Part shown: positions 47,579-55,896 of the stretch, piece after piece
How positions within the stretch are numbered: position 1 is the first letter of the stretch
How the letters are laid out: each line of letters starts with the position of its first letter
Notes under the pieces: generated by a model
Database searches by the model: none
What the model was told of the DNA's origin: nothing
Seen by the model: only the letters and a program-made list of their open reading frames with translations
IMG/VR virus record: IMGVR_UViG_3300046804_005083
Location: 1 to 64,000 of that record
Strand: one strand, 5' to 3'
DNA length: 64,000 nucleotides
Source of the DNA: a virus
Program-made: the position numbers and the translations under genes

Positions 47579-47650
47579 CACAACTTCCCACTTGATCTTG
47601 CGGCAGCAGAAGTAACACCAGTTGCTCTTACTGCTCCTACTATTGGTTGA
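47579..47650 (+). CDS. psbA: Photosystem II D1 protein PsbA, exon 2
   Basis: 23 residues, HNFPLDLAAAEVTPVALTAP then TIG, the standard D1 C-terminus with the His, Asp and Ala residues that bind the manganese cluster (His-Asn-Phe-Pro-Leu-Asp-Leu-Ala) and the processing site after the LDLA region. It has no start of its own and must be joined to exon 1 by RNA splicing. Confidence 0.95.
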   Translation, partial: HNFPLDLAAAEVTPVALTAPTIG

Positions 47651-47677
47651 TATAAAATTGAATATGTGATATAATTA

Positions 47678-47700
47678 AGAGACCTTCGGGTCTCTTTTTT
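47678..47700 (+). terminator. psbA terminator
   Basis: AGAGACC-TTCG-GGTCTCT with T run; a TATAAATA late box follows directly (47700-47707) for the endonuclease gene. Confidence 0.92.
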
Positions 47701-47733
47701 ATAAATAGTTATGGAAAGTTATGAGCAACTTAT

Positions 47734-48331
47734 ATGGATTTACACAAATTAGTAATAAATGAATGTGAAAGACGAGGACTGGAATTAATATATCTCCCAG
47801 AAAAACTTGTGCGTCGTTCTACTGATGTGATTGTTAGTTGCCCCTGCACAGGAAAAAGAAATATGAGTATAAGAAACTTTATTGTGACTTATGAGAAAGA
47901 TGGTGAAGCATTTTGTTGTAAAAGAAAATCAAAAGTTGGAAAAAACAATCCAGCATTTGGAAAACCAACTTGGAATGCTGGAACTGTTGGTGTATCAAAA
48001 AGTTATGGATTTTTTGGGTTTAAGGAGGAATGGTCTGATAGAGAAGATTATTTGTATTTTATAGAAACTACATATGGAACCTATAAAATAGGTAGGTCTT
48101 TTCACGGAATAAAATATCGTTTTACTGAAACTACAAAAGAACTTGGTGAATGGAAAGCAACTCATAAAGAAGTATTTGATTGTGAAAGATACATATTGAA
48201 CACATATAAACAATATCAAAAAAAAGATTGATGGTATAATTGGAGGGTCTGAACATTTCACAAAAGATTTGCCTATAGATAAAGTTATAGAATACGCTAA
48301 TAGTAATTTGCACAAGAACAATGTCTCATAA
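47734..48331 (+). pseudogene. Freestanding GIY-YIG-like homing endonuclease, frameshifted
   Basis: The intact frame gives 165 residues: an N-terminal domain with CPCTGKRNMSIRNF and NPAFGKPTWNAG (NUMOD-like), then DYLYFIETTYGTYKIGRSF, a GIY-YIG/T5orf172-like core, and a Glu in FDCERYILN. It stops at 48231 after a run of eight A bases (48218-48225). Removing one A continues the frame into GGSEHFTKDLPIDKVIEYAN to 48331, the expected C-terminus. So it is a decayed gene, a slippage-dependent one, or a sequencing error. Position right after an intron-bearing psbA recalls the intron plus freestanding endonuclease pair of S-PM2. Confidence 0.7.
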
Positions 48332-48440
48332 ACCTCAACACGAACCTATGGAGCCCTGGGTAGTCTGGGCAGGTATAGGGATTATGTTGTTCACAGTTAT
48401 TATATTTCTCGTATTTACTCTCAGTTTAATATATTTTTAA
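48321..48440 (+). CDS. Transmembrane micropeptide
   Basis: 39 residues, MSHKPQHEPMEPWVVWAGIG then a long hydrophobic helix IMLFTVIIFLVFTLSLIYF. Overlaps the end of the endonuclease remnant. Typical of the tiny membrane proteins near photosynthesis genes in cyanophages; function unknown. Confidence 0.5.
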   Translation: MSHKPQHEPMEPWVVWAGIGIMLFTVIIFLVFTLSLIYF

Positions 48441-48444
48441 ACAT

Positions 48445-48513
48445 ATGTTTTTCATTCTCGCAGTTCTTATTCTTTTTGGAATCTTTATGTTTGTAATGTC
48501 TATGATAGAGTAA
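48445..48513 (+). CDS. Possible membrane micropeptide
   Basis: 22 residues, almost entirely hydrophobic (MFFILAVLILFGIFMFVMSM). No clear ribosome site. It may be real because two similar ORFs lie in tandem, but chance cannot be excluded. Confidence 0.3.
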   Translation: MFFILAVLILFGIFMFVMSMIE

Positions 48514-48536
48514 TATCTTCAATTCATAACATTTGG

Positions 48537-48564
48537 ATGACATAGAAAAAGGACTCAGTATAAT
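48537..48564 (+). promoter_or_regulatory. Promoter of the talC operon (ATGACA-N16-TATAAT)
   Basis: TATAAT at 48559-48564 and ATGACA at 48537-48542, 24 bases before talC. One promoter could serve talC, zwf and gnd. Confidence 0.6.
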
Positions 48565-48587
48565 TACTTAGGAGTTCTTTTTCTTTT

Positions 48588-49253
48588 ATGAAGATCTTTT
48601 TAGACACAGCAGATGTTGATATGATTGGTCCAGCATATGATACTGGACTGTTGGATGGAGTCACTACGAACCCAACTCTCATCCTCAAAAGTGGAAGACA
48701 ATTAAAGGAAGTTATTGAAAATATTTCACAAGCATTTTCAAAGTTGGAAAGCATTTCTGCAGAAGTAGTTGCAGATACATCAGAAGAAATGCTTTCTCAG
48801 GCAGAAAAGTATTACACAATTGCACCAGCAGTCACAATCAAAGTTCCTTGTACTGTAGAAGGACTGAAGGCTTGTAAGTTTCTTTCTGACAAAGGAATTA
48901 AAACGAATGTAACTCTTGTGTTCTCAGTTGCACAAGCAATCCTTGCATCAAAAGCAGGAGCAACTTACATCTCTCCTTTCGTAGGAAGATGGATGGACAA
49001 CTCTATTGATGGTATTGAACTCATCAAGAATATTCGTAAGACATTTGATCTTTCTGGTACATCAACACAAATTCTTGCAGCATCTCTTCGTGATGTGAGG
49101 CAGGTAGAACAATCTGCTCTTTCTGGTGCAGATGTTGTTACAATTCCACCAGTTGTATTCTGGTCAATGTATAAGAATGTAATGACTGAAGTTGGACTTG
49201 ATTTATTCCAAAAAGATTGGGAGGAAGTTCTTAAGAGTAAAGGTGAAGAATGA
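48588..49253 (+). CDS. talC: Transaldolase TalC
   Basis: 221 residues, the short TalC/fructose-6-phosphate aldolase-like transaldolase. Starts KIFLDTADVDMIGPA, contains GVTTNPTLILKSG, the Schiff-base Lys85 in VTIKVPCTVEGLKA and ISPFVGRWMDN. Works in the pentose phosphate pathway; with zwf and gnd it diverts host carbon to NADPH and ribose. ATGA overlap with zwf. Confidence 0.95.
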   Translation: MKIFLDTADVDMIGPAYDTGLLDGVTTNPTLILKSGRQLKEVIENISQAFSKLESISAEVVADTSEEMLSQAEKYYTIAPAVTIKVPCTVEGLKACKFLSDKGIKTNVTLVFSVAQAILASKAGATYISPFVGRWMDNSIDGIELIKNIRKTFDLSGTSTQILAASLRDVRQVEQSALSGADVVTIPPVVFWSMYKNVMTEVGLDLFQKDWEEVLKSKGEE

Positions 49254-50575
49254 AAGGTATAGTTATATTCGGGGCAACTGGAGATCTCTGTAAAAAGAAA
49301 TTAATTTCGGCACTTTATACTCTTCATAAGAAAAGTCTTTTGCCAAAAGGACTAAAGATCATCGGTGCCTCCAGAACCCAACACACAAAAGAAAGTTGGG
49401 TTGGAATTCTTGATAGTTATTCTCAAGAGTTTATTAAGAGACTTGAATATGTTTCTTGTGATTTAAGTGATGCTGAATCTCTTAAATCGTTGCCTGATTA
49501 TGAGGATATGACATACTTCTTGTCAGTTCCTCCAGAACGATATGCCGATGCTGTTACAAACCTCAAAGAAGCAGGTAAGTTAGATGACGCAGAAAAATCA
49601 AGAGTTATTATTGAGAAACCTTTTGGCACCGATCTTCAATCTGCTAATTATTTACAATCTGTGGTGGCTGGATATCTACGGGAAAAACAAGTATATCGCA
49701 TTGACCATTATCTCGGTAAAGATACTGTTAATAACATTCTTGCCACTCGTTTTAGCAATATACTTTTGGAACCACTATGGAATAGAAGTTTCATAGAAGA
49801 AATCCAGATTTTTGCTACGGAAACAATTGGTTGTGAAGGACGAGCACAGTATTATGATACTGCTGGTGCTGTGAGAGATATGCTCCAGAACCATATGCTT
49901 CAGGTTCTGGCACTGATTGCTATGGAACCACCTTGTAGAAATGACGCAAGGGAAATCCGTAGAGAGAAGGTTAAGGTTCTTGCTGCAACCAGATTAGGTG
50001 ATAATGTAGTTCTTGGACAATATGATGGTTACAAGAATGAAGACGGAGTAAAGTATGACTCGCAAACACCAACCTTTGTTGCTGGTGAGTTGTATATTGA
50101 TAACTGGAGATGGAAAGGAGTTCCTTTTTACTTCATGACTGGTAAGAAAATGCCAGTTGGATGTGTGGAAGTTGTGATTAAATTTAAAGCACCTCCACAG
50201 CAATTGTTTGAAGGGCATGAATGTAATGATAGAATAGTCATGAGATTACAACCAGATCCACATTTGGATATGCGTATTGATATTAAATCTCCAGGACTAA
50301 ATGATAATGTAGAACCAGCACTTCTTCAGTATCATTATCCTGTGGAGAAAGCGATTGATGGTTATGTGAAACTTTTTTATGATGCTCTTAACGAAGATCA
50401 ATCACACTTTGTTCACGCAGATGAAGTGTTGGAGTCGTGGAGAATTGTTGATGATCTCTTATGTACTGGAGATTATTGCCCGATTAATACAAGACCTTAT
50501 TCTTATAATGAAAGCACTTGGGGTCCAGAAGAAAAAACAATTACGAAGTGGGACTATCCACTCAAATTAAAGTAG
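49250..50575 (+). CDS. zwf: Glucose-6-phosphate dehydrogenase
   Basis: 441 residues. NADP-binding start GIVIFGATGDLCKKKLISAL; active site RIDHYLGKDTVNN (Asp152, His153, Lys157). Catalyses the first oxidative pentose-phosphate step and yields NADPH for ribonucleotide reduction. Somewhat shorter than bacterial enzymes (about 490-510) but with all main motifs. Confidence 0.95.
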   Translation: MKGIVIFGATGDLCKKKLISALYTLHKKSLLPKGLKIIGASRTQHTKESWVGILDSYSQEFIKRLEYVSCDLSDAESLKSLPDYEDMTYFLSVPPERYADAVTNLKEAGKLDDAEKSRVIIEKPFGTDLQSANYLQSVVAGYLREKQVYRIDHYLGKDTVNNILATRFSNILLEPLWNRSFIEEIQIFATETIGCEGRAQYYDTAGAVRDMLQNHMLQVLALIAMEPPCRNDAREIRREKVKVLAATRLGDNVVLGQYDGYKNEDGVKYDSQTPTFVAGELYIDNWRWKGVPFYFMTGKKMPVGCVEVVIKFKAPPQQLFEGHECNDRIVMRLQPDPHLDMRIDIKSPGLNDNVEPALLQYHYPVEKAIDGYVKLFYDALNEDQSHFVHADEVLESWRIVDDLLCTGDYCPINTRPYSYNESTWGPEEKTITKWDYPLKLK

Positions 50576-50585
50576 GAGAAAGAAG

Positions 50586-51608
50586 ATGAGAGTAGGAATG
50601 ATTGGACTGGGAAGAATGGGAGAAGGAATGTCCCGTCGTATGATGAAAGCGGGAATTGAAGTGTGGGGTTACAGGAGGAACTATGAGAAGGCAAAAGAAG
50701 CATATGAAAACGGATATGTTAATGGTGTTACAACTACTATACAAAGCCTTGTTCAAGTAGTTAAGCAAAAAGACCAACCAGGAATTTTCCAGATGGTAGT
50801 TCCAGCAGAAACTGTAGAGGAGACGATTAATGAGTTACTACGATTTTGTGGTGAAGGAGATATTATTATTGATCATGGCAATAGCAATTTTAAGGACAGT
50901 AGGAAGAGAGCAGAAAGGTTGGCAAAACTTGGCATCCAATATATTGATTGCGGCACTTCTGGGGGTGTTTATGGTTTGGATCGTGGATACTGTCTTATGG
51001 TTGGCGGTGGAGATACTGCAGTCGCCACTTGTAAAAGCATTTTTAATGCCCTTGCCCCAGGAGTCGATGCTGCCCCGAGGACTGAGTTTGACTCACCTAT
51101 AACATCTGCTGAGTATGGTTGGTTGCATTGTGGTGGTCCTGGTGCTGGACATTTTGTGAAGATGGTTCACAATGGCATTGAGTACGGTATTATGCAAGCA
51201 TATGCCGAAGGATTTAATATCATCAAGAACGCAAACGCAGGTGTCAAATATGTTAGAGAAGGAGACGCAGAGGTGGCCCCTATGGCAGACCCAGAATCCT
51301 ACTGCTATGATATTGACGTTGCTGAGGTTGCTGAGTTATGGCGTCGTGGTAGTGTTGTTGGTTCTTGGTTACTTGACCTTACTGCTGATGTGTTGCGCCG
51401 CAGCCCACAGCTTTCTAACTTCTCTGGAGGGGTATCCGACAGTGGTGAAGGTAGGTGGACGGTTAATGCTGCTGTGGATCTGGGGGTTCCCGCTCCTGTC
51501 ATCACAACTGCTCTTTATGAAAGATTTAATAGTCGCAATCTGGGTACTTTCGCAGCCAAGATTCTAAATGGTATGAGATATATGTTTGGAGGACACCACG
51601 TTAGATGA
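50586..51608 (+). CDS. gnd: 6-phosphogluconate dehydrogenase (short, decarboxylating)
   Basis: 340 residues. NAD(P) site RVGMIGLGRMGEGMSRRM, then IIDHGNSNFKDSRKRAE, CGTSGGVYGLDRGYCLMVGG and GPGAGHFVKMVHNGIEYGIM (substrate Lys, Asn, Glu). This is the short form found in some bacteria and phages. Oxidises 6-phosphogluconate to ribulose-5-phosphate. Confidence 0.95.
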   Translation: MRVGMIGLGRMGEGMSRRMMKAGIEVWGYRRNYEKAKEAYENGYVNGVTTTIQSLVQVVKQKDQPGIFQMVVPAETVEETINELLRFCGEGDIIIDHGNSNFKDSRKRAERLAKLGIQYIDCGTSGGVYGLDRGYCLMVGGGDTAVATCKSIFNALAPGVDAAPRTEFDSPITSAEYGWLHCGGPGAGHFVKMVHNGIEYGIMQAYAEGFNIIKNANAGVKYVREGDAEVAPMADPESYCYDIDVAEVAELWRRGSVVGSWLLDLTADVLRRSPQLSNFSGGVSDSGEGRWTVNAAVDLGVPAPVITTALYERFNSRNLGTFAAKILNGMRYMFGGHHVR

Positions 51609-51724
51609 TTAGTTCAACAACTCCTTATAAAGTTGCTGAGATTATTCGGGATACTTGGCCTGGACTTTACAGACCACCAAAGAAGACCTATAATAAGTCC
51701 AATACTCCAAAAAAGAATGAATGA
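51605..51724 (+). CDS. Small basic protein after gnd
   Basis: 39 residues (MISSTTPYKVAEIIRDTWPG, then LYRPPKKTYNKSNTPKK); starts inside the gnd stop. The basic, Pro-containing tail looks disordered. Not recognised; not a CP12 (no Cys pairs). Confidence 0.5.
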   Translation: MISSTTPYKVAEIIRDTWPGLYRPPKKTYNKSNTPKKNE

Positions 51725-51992
51725 ATACTATTCAGTAATTAACCTCAATACTGGTGAAAAAGTCTGCGAATGTGCTACATTAGAAGATGCTCAAATGGTA
51801 GTTGGATTAAATCCAGCAAATAGAGCATACCGAAGGGATAGATTTCTTTTAGATCAAGTGATTGATGTAACATCAACAACCGATAAACAACTCCCAGGTC
51901 AATTGGGATTACCTGAAGGTAAATATCCTCTACCTCCACTTCAACAAGAAATATGTCTTCCTGAAAGTGAAGCAAAACCAATTAATATATAA
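51717..51992 (+). CDS. Small conserved protein
   Basis: 91 residues: MNEYYSVINLNTGEKVCECA, TLEDAQMVVGLNPANRAYRR and a Pro-rich end (LPEGKYPLPPLQQEICLP). Overlaps the previous gene by eight bases. Function unknown. Confidence 0.65.
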   Translation: MNEYYSVINLNTGEKVCECATLEDAQMVVGLNPANRAYRRDRFLLDQVIDVTSTTDKQLPGQLGLPEGKYPLPPLQQEICLPESEAKPINI

Positions 51993-52012
51993 TATTAAGT
52001 TTTATAAAGCAT

Positions 52013-52252
52013 ATGAAATTTACAGTTTATTCTAAGAACGGTTGTCCTTATTGCGAAAAAATTAAACAAGTGTTAGAGTTGGCAAATCTTGAACATGTTG
52101 TTTATACTCTTGATGAAGATTTCACAAGGGATCAGTTTTATGCTGAATTTAGTGAAGGGTCAACCTTTCCTCAAGTTATTTTAAATGATCAAGAACATCT
52201 TGGTGGATGCACTGATACAGTCCTATATCTAAAGGAGAATAGTTTAGTTTAA
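52013..52252 (+). CDS. grx: Glutaredoxin
   Basis: 79 residues, thioredoxin-fold glutaredoxin with active site CPYC at 11-14 (SKNGCPYCEKIKQVL), cis-Pro in STFPQVILN and the GGCTDT glutathione-binding turn. Probable electron donor for the phage ribonucleotide reductase. Confidence 0.95.
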   Translation: MKFTVYSKNGCPYCEKIKQVLELANLEHVVYTLDEDFTRDQFYAEFSEGSTFPQVILNDQEHLGGCTDTVLYLKENSLV

Positions 52253-52611
52253 TGGAATCAACAGTTCACGAAATTTATTTTGATGTAGAAAAAGCAATTG
52301 ACTATGCATTTAATGGGCAATTTGTGTTAAAGTTTTATGATTACCTAAAAGTTCGTGGAACAAAAAAAATGGAAGTTGAAGAATTTATTGAAAGTAAGAC
52401 AGCATTCAATATTAGTGAACTTGTGATGGATCTTGATCAATATCTAGAAGGTGGTTCTGATATTAATCATAAACAACTTCGTGAGGCATACGGGCATATT
52501 CCAAAACCTCAAGCAAGAAAAATAAAGAATTACCTTTATGGCATTCTTGAAGATGCATGGAGATATAGTAATGATAGAAGACCAGGAAGGAGAAAAAAGC
52601 AAACTAAATAA
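52252..52611 (+). CDS. Conserved cyanophage protein, unknown function
   Basis: 119 residues: HEIYFDVEKAIDYAFNGQFV, ISELVMDLDQYLEGGSD and a basic tail (NDRRPGRRKKQTK). Shares one base with the glutaredoxin stop. I recognise it from this genome region of related phages; function unknown. Confidence 0.7.
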   Translation: MESTVHEIYFDVEKAIDYAFNGQFVLKFYDYLKVRGTKKMEVEEFIESKTAFNISELVMDLDQYLEGGSDINHKQLREAYGHIPKPQARKIKNYLYGILEDAWRYSNDRRPGRRKKQTK

Positions 52612-52777
52612 CAATGAACTCCAAATTAATCGGGGTGTTGAATTACTACTACGCAATAGGAGAAGAAAGGAATCAAAACCAAAAACTTTTCAAGTGAAGT
52701 TTGGTAAGATGATTTCTCTCTTCCAAAGAGAGTTTCATTTTTTTATAGAATTTAACTTTGATGTAAAGAAGAAATAA
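52571..52777 (+). CDS. Small conserved protein (FQVKFGKMISLFQREFHF)
   Basis: 68 residues. The core NNELQINRGVELLLRNRRRK and FQVKFGKMISLFQREFHFFI is typical of a small T4-like cyanophage protein. Overlaps the previous gene by about 40 bases. Unknown function. Confidence 0.65.
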   Translation: MIEDQEGEKSKLNNNELQINRGVELLLRNRRRKESKPKTFQVKFGKMISLFQREFHFFIEFNFDVKKK

Positions 52778-52796
52778 ACTCTCTGGAGAAAAAAAA

Positions 52797-53021
52797 ATGG
52801 AAACAGCATACGTCATAACATTCACAGTAATGTTCACTTTGCTCTTTTTTATGGTTGGTAGTATAATTGGGTGGTTAGTGTATAGGCATCTTTTAGAGTC
52901 TAGACCTCCATATCTGCATCCAGAGTTTTTTGATGAAAATGGTCAGGTGATTCCTGATGAAATTGTATCTGTAAGATTTGAAAACGATTATGACTACGAC
53001 GACGAAGACGAAGAGGACTGA
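52797..53021 (+). CDS. Membrane protein with acidic tail
   Basis: 74 residues: one N-terminal transmembrane helix (AYVITFTVMFTLLFFMVGSI) and a cytoplasmic tail ending YDYDDEDEED. Conserved in cyanomyoviruses; function unknown. Confidence 0.7.
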   Translation: METAYVITFTVMFTLLFFMVGSIIGWLVYRHLLESRPPYLHPEFFDENGQVIPDEIVSVRFENDYDYDDEDEED

Positions 53022-53556
53022 AAAACCATTAGAAACTCTTCCAACAAATCCTTTTGTATTTGAAATTCTAGAACTTGCTTCTAAACAAAGAAGTAATGCA
53101 AAGAAAGTAGAAGTTCTAAAAACATATGAACACGATTCTCTTAAGACTGTTTTTATTTGGAATTTTGATGATTCTGTGATTTCTCTTCTTCCTGAAGGAG
53201 AAGTTCCTTATGGGAATGCTGATCAGCAATCCGTATATTCCGGAACTTTATCGGAGAATCTTAAAAAAGAAGCATACGGTGGAGAATCTGCCACAGGACA
53301 AGATCTAGATGGTCGTGGTAGAACTTCATTACGCAGAGAGTATCAAAATCTCTACCACTATGTAAAAGGTGGAAACAATACTCTTACTACAATTCGTAGA
53401 GAGATGATGTTTATTAATCTCCTACAAGGACTTCATCCAAAAGAAGCAGAAGTAATAATTCTTACTAAGGATAAAAAACTTACTGATAAATACAAAATAA
53501 GTTTTGATAATGTAAAAGAGGCTTATCCTGATATTCAATGGGGTGGTCGTTCATGA
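52990..53556 (+). CDS. Conserved cyanophage protein (DUF6433-like)
   Basis: 188 residues: NPFVFEILELASKQRSNAKK, LKTVFIWNFDDSVISLLPEG, and LHPKEAEVIILTKDKKL. I recognise it as a core T4-like cyanophage protein whose N-terminal part resembles T4-type hypothetical proteins near the late genes. The ATG at 52990 is preferred over a TTG just upstream. Confidence 0.75.
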   Translation: MTTTTKTKRTEKPLETLPTNPFVFEILELASKQRSNAKKVEVLKTYEHDSLKTVFIWNFDDSVISLLPEGEVPYGNADQQSVYSGTLSENLKKEAYGGESATGQDLDGRGRTSLRREYQNLYHYVKGGNNTLTTIRREMMFINLLQGLHPKEAEVIILTKDKKLTDKYKISFDNVKEAYPDIQWGGRS

Positions 53557-53888
53557 GTGTAGCAGTAAGCACGGAGAAAGATATGGCAGATTATGGAAAC
53601 GAAGAAAGAGAAGTTCTGCCCTCTAAATATGGTTGTGAAGTTCTTCTAGAAAAAACAACACTGGCAAAAGCAAAAGATTCTTCATTTCCAAATGATGCTT
53701 ATCTAATTTGGTATGAACTAAAAGGAAAAGAACATATGGACTTAGTTCGTGGAACAAGAGTTCGTATTTTTGATATGTACTATGACAAATATGGTCCTGG
53801 TGCTATTAAAAAAATTGATTTTGGTTATGGTCGTGTGAGCCCCAAATTGTGGGGTTATAAACAACCTGAAAAGAAGAAAAGAAAATGA
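53553..53888 (+). CDS. Conserved cyanophage protein, unknown function
   Basis: 111 residues: LPSKYGCEVLLEKTTLAKAK, DAYLIWYELKGKEHMDLVRG, then VRIFDMYYDKYGPGAIKKID. Beta-rich core with a Lys-rich tail. Start overlaps the previous stop (ATGA). Confidence 0.72.
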   Translation: MSVAVSTEKDMADYGNEEREVLPSKYGCEVLLEKTTLAKAKDSSFPNDAYLIWYELKGKEHMDLVRGTRVRIFDMYYDKYGPGAIKKIDFGYGRVSPKLWGYKQPEKKKRK

Positions 53889-54097
53889 GTGCTGGATTTG
53901 GGGGAGATCCTAATCAGGGAAGAACTGGTAAGGACTTAAGTATCAATATTGATCTAGATAATGTTGACTTTATTTTAAGGCAATATAAAAAGATTAAAAA
54001 ATATCAAAAATCATCTCTGTATGCTATCAAAACAATGGACGGCACAGAAGAGATTGTGAGTTCATTGATTAAAGAGGCGGAGGATAATCCACTATAA
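53885..54097 (+). CDS. Small conserved cyanophage protein
   Basis: 70 residues: a glycine-rich start (MSAGFGGDPNQGRTGKD) and a helical rest (NVDFILRQYKKIKKYQKSS). ATGA overlap upstream and direct abutment to speD. Confidence 0.68.
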   Translation: MSAGFGGDPNQGRTGKDLSINIDLDNVDFILRQYKKIKKYQKSSLYAIKTMDGTEEIVSSLIKEAEDNPL

Positions 54098-54424
54098 ATG
54101 GGAAAGCATTATCTACTTAACTTGTATGGATGCTCGTTTGTTCTTTTGGACGACGAGCGTTGTCTTATAGACCTATTAGAAAACGCAGCAGCAGCAAGTG
54201 GTGCTACTGTGGTTCAGACAATTTCAAAAAAGTTTGAACCACAGGGAGTCACTGTAATTTGTTTGTTGTCGGAAAGTCATATTAGCATTCATACATGGCC
54301 AGAAGAAGGTAAAGCAGCAGTAGATGTTTATACTTGTGGAGACTGCAACCCAAAGATTGGATGTGATATAATCATTCAACAATTATATGCAACTAATCAT
54401 ACTCTGAGTTATATTGAAAGATAA
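54098..54424 (+). CDS. speD: S-adenosylmethionine decarboxylase SpeD
   Basis: 108 residues, pyruvoyl enzyme making decarboxylated SAM for polyamine synthesis. The self-cleavage site LSESHISIHTWPE places the pyruvoyl Ser at residue 60; DVYTCGDCNPKIG follows. Widespread in cyanophages; polyamines may help DNA packaging. Confidence 0.95.
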   Translation: MGKHYLLNLYGCSFVLLDDERCLIDLLENAAAASGATVVQTISKKFEPQGVTVICLLSESHISIHTWPEEGKAAVDVYTCGDCNPKIGCDIIIQQLYATNHTLSYIER

Positions 54425-54542
54425 ATTTTGTATTGAATTATACAAAATAAATCTTATACATATTTTACGTTCATCACATTATGTGACGGAAGTACCATTT
54501 AGGGAAGGAACGCACCAATACCAAAAGTAAAGGAGCAAACCA

Positions 54543-54629
54543 ATGGCACTTATTCTGATTAAACAGAAACTTCTCAAAGAGCAACGTCTTCGTGAAGCAC
54601 AACTTTATATGGCATCACGACTTGCCTGA
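54543..54629 (+). CDS. Conserved micropeptide
   Basis: 28 residues (MALILIKQKLLKEQRLREAQ, then LYMASRLA), an amphipathic helix behind a good AAAGGAG ribosome site. I recognise similar short ORFs in related phages. The upstream gap (54425-54542) holds a weak TTGAAT-N16-TATACA promoter and a TCACATTATGTGA palindrome. Confidence 0.55.
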   Translation: MALILIKQKLLKEQRLREAQLYMASRLA

Positions 54630-54633
54630 TATC

Positions 54634-54662
54634 AGAGGGGACTTGACTCCCCTCTTTTTTTT
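54634..54662 (+). terminator. Terminator after the micropeptide
   Basis: AGAGGGGA/TCCCCTCT, eight pairs, six-base loop, then T run. Confidence 0.92.
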
Positions 54663-54694
54663 GTCTATAATTGATTGCGTGAGAGTTCTATCAA

Positions 54695-54859
54695 ATGAAC
54701 AAAGAAAAATTAAAATTAATCGTAAGAAATCTTGAACTGCTTGTTCAATCACTAAAAGAAGAACTTGATTTGGAAGATAGACCACAATATAATTACGAAG
54801 AAATTACATCTAATTTAACTGATTACGACGAAGTATTTTATGACGAAGACGATGAATGA
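54695..54859 (+). CDS. Small acidic conserved protein
   Basis: 54 residues: MNKEKLKLIVRNLELLVQSL, a helix, then an acidic tail ending YDEDDE. Overlaps the thyX start. Function unknown. Confidence 0.6.
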   Translation: MNKEKLKLIVRNLELLVQSLKEELDLEDRPQYNYEEITSNLTDYDEVFYDEDDE

Positions 54860-55574
54860 ATTCTTAACAGAGTTTGAGTTTATGAAACCCGAAGTAAAAC
54901 TAGTATCAGTAACACCAGATGCAGAAAAGCATATGGCATATTGTGCTCGGGTTTCAAATCCATCAAATCAAACAAACCAAAAGTTTGCAGGACTTCTCAA
55001 ATACTGCATTGAACACCAACATTGGAGTATCTTTGAACAGGCAATCATGACAGTAGAAATCAATACTACAAGAGGTATTGCTGCTCAAATTCTACGTCAT
55101 AGGTCATTTACTTTTCAGGAGTTTTCCCAAAGGTATGCTGATACCAATCTTCTAAATCAAACTATTCCTCTTCCTGAACTTCGTCGTCAAGACACAAAGA
55201 ACCGACAGAACTCAATTGATGATCTTCCAGACTATTTGAAACTTACTCTACTAGAAGACATTCGTGTTCTGTTTGAGCAGTCGCAGAGAGTCTACAACCG
55301 TCTTCTGGACAAAGGAGTAGCAAAGGAGTGTGCAAGGTTTGTACTACCCTTAGCAACCCCTACAAGACTCTACATGACAGGTTCTGTGAGGTCTTGGATT
55401 CATTACATCAATCTTCGTGCTGGACATGGAACACAGAAAGAACATATGGATATTGCTGAGGCAATTCGTTGTATTTTTACTTGTCAATTCCCAGCAGTTT
55501 CTTCTGCTCTTGATTGGACTCGTGATAACTGTGTCGATTGTGAAAGTATTCAACCATCAGTTCGTATAGACTAA
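54852..55574 (+). CDS. thyX: Thymidylate synthase ThyX
   Basis: 240 residues, FAD-dependent thymidylate synthase. The signature RHRSFTFQEFSQRY starts near residue 82; YCARVSNPSNQ is in the N-terminal region. Makes dTMP for phage DNA using NADPH. An alternative ATG at 54840 would add four residues. Confidence 0.95.
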   Translation: MNEFLTEFEFMKPEVKLVSVTPDAEKHMAYCARVSNPSNQTNQKFAGLLKYCIEHQHWSIFEQAIMTVEINTTRGIAAQILRHRSFTFQEFSQRYADTNLLNQTIPLPELRRQDTKNRQNSIDDLPDYLKLTLLEDIRVLFEQSQRVYNRLLDKGVAKECARFVLPLATPTRLYMTGSVRSWIHYINLRAGHGTQKEHMDIAEAIRCIFTCQFPAVSSALDWTRDNCVDCESIQPSVRID

Positions 55575-55603
55575 ATATTGACATATAAAATGGAGGAATA
55601 AAT

Positions 55604-55852
55604 TTGGCGACTTATCCTGTTGTTAATACAAAAACTGGTGAGCAAAAAGAAGTTGTCATCAGTGTTCATGAGTGGGATCAGTGGAAAAAAGATAATCCAG
55701 ACTGGACAAGAGATTGGAGTGATCCTTCAACTTGCCCTGCTTCTGGAGAAGTTGGTGAAGTTTATGATCGTCTTAAAAAATCTCATCCAGGTTGGAACCA
55801 AATCTTACATAAAGCAAGCAAGGTTCCGGGATCAAAAGTTAAACCAGTTTAA
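55604..55852 (+). CDS. Conserved small protein with TTG start
   Basis: 82 residues: TYPVVNTKTGEQKEVVISVH, EWDQWKKDNPDWTRDWSDPS. Start is TTG at 55604, supported by a GGAGG ribosome site eight bases upstream and by the conserved N-terminus. I recognise it as a core cyanophage protein, sometimes labelled FmdB-like; it lacks the Cys of zinc ribbons. Confidence 0.75.
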   Translation: MATYPVVNTKTGEQKEVVISVHEWDQWKKDNPDWTRDWSDPSTCPASGEVGEVYDRLKKSHPGWNQILHKASKVPGSKVKPV

Positions 55853-55864
55853 TCCATGTTATAA

Positions 55865-55872
55865 TATAAATA
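55865..55872 (+). promoter_or_regulatory. Late promoter motif TATAAATA
   Basis: 25 bases before the HNH endonuclease gene. Confidence 0.5.
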
Positions 55873-55896
55873 GTTTATATTATTCCAACCTGGTTT

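Noticed and set aside
54474-54486. TCACATTATGTGA palindrome as a CRP-type site
   Set aside because: Half-site order is inverted and spacing is wrong for the CRP consensus; kept only as an unexplained palindrome.
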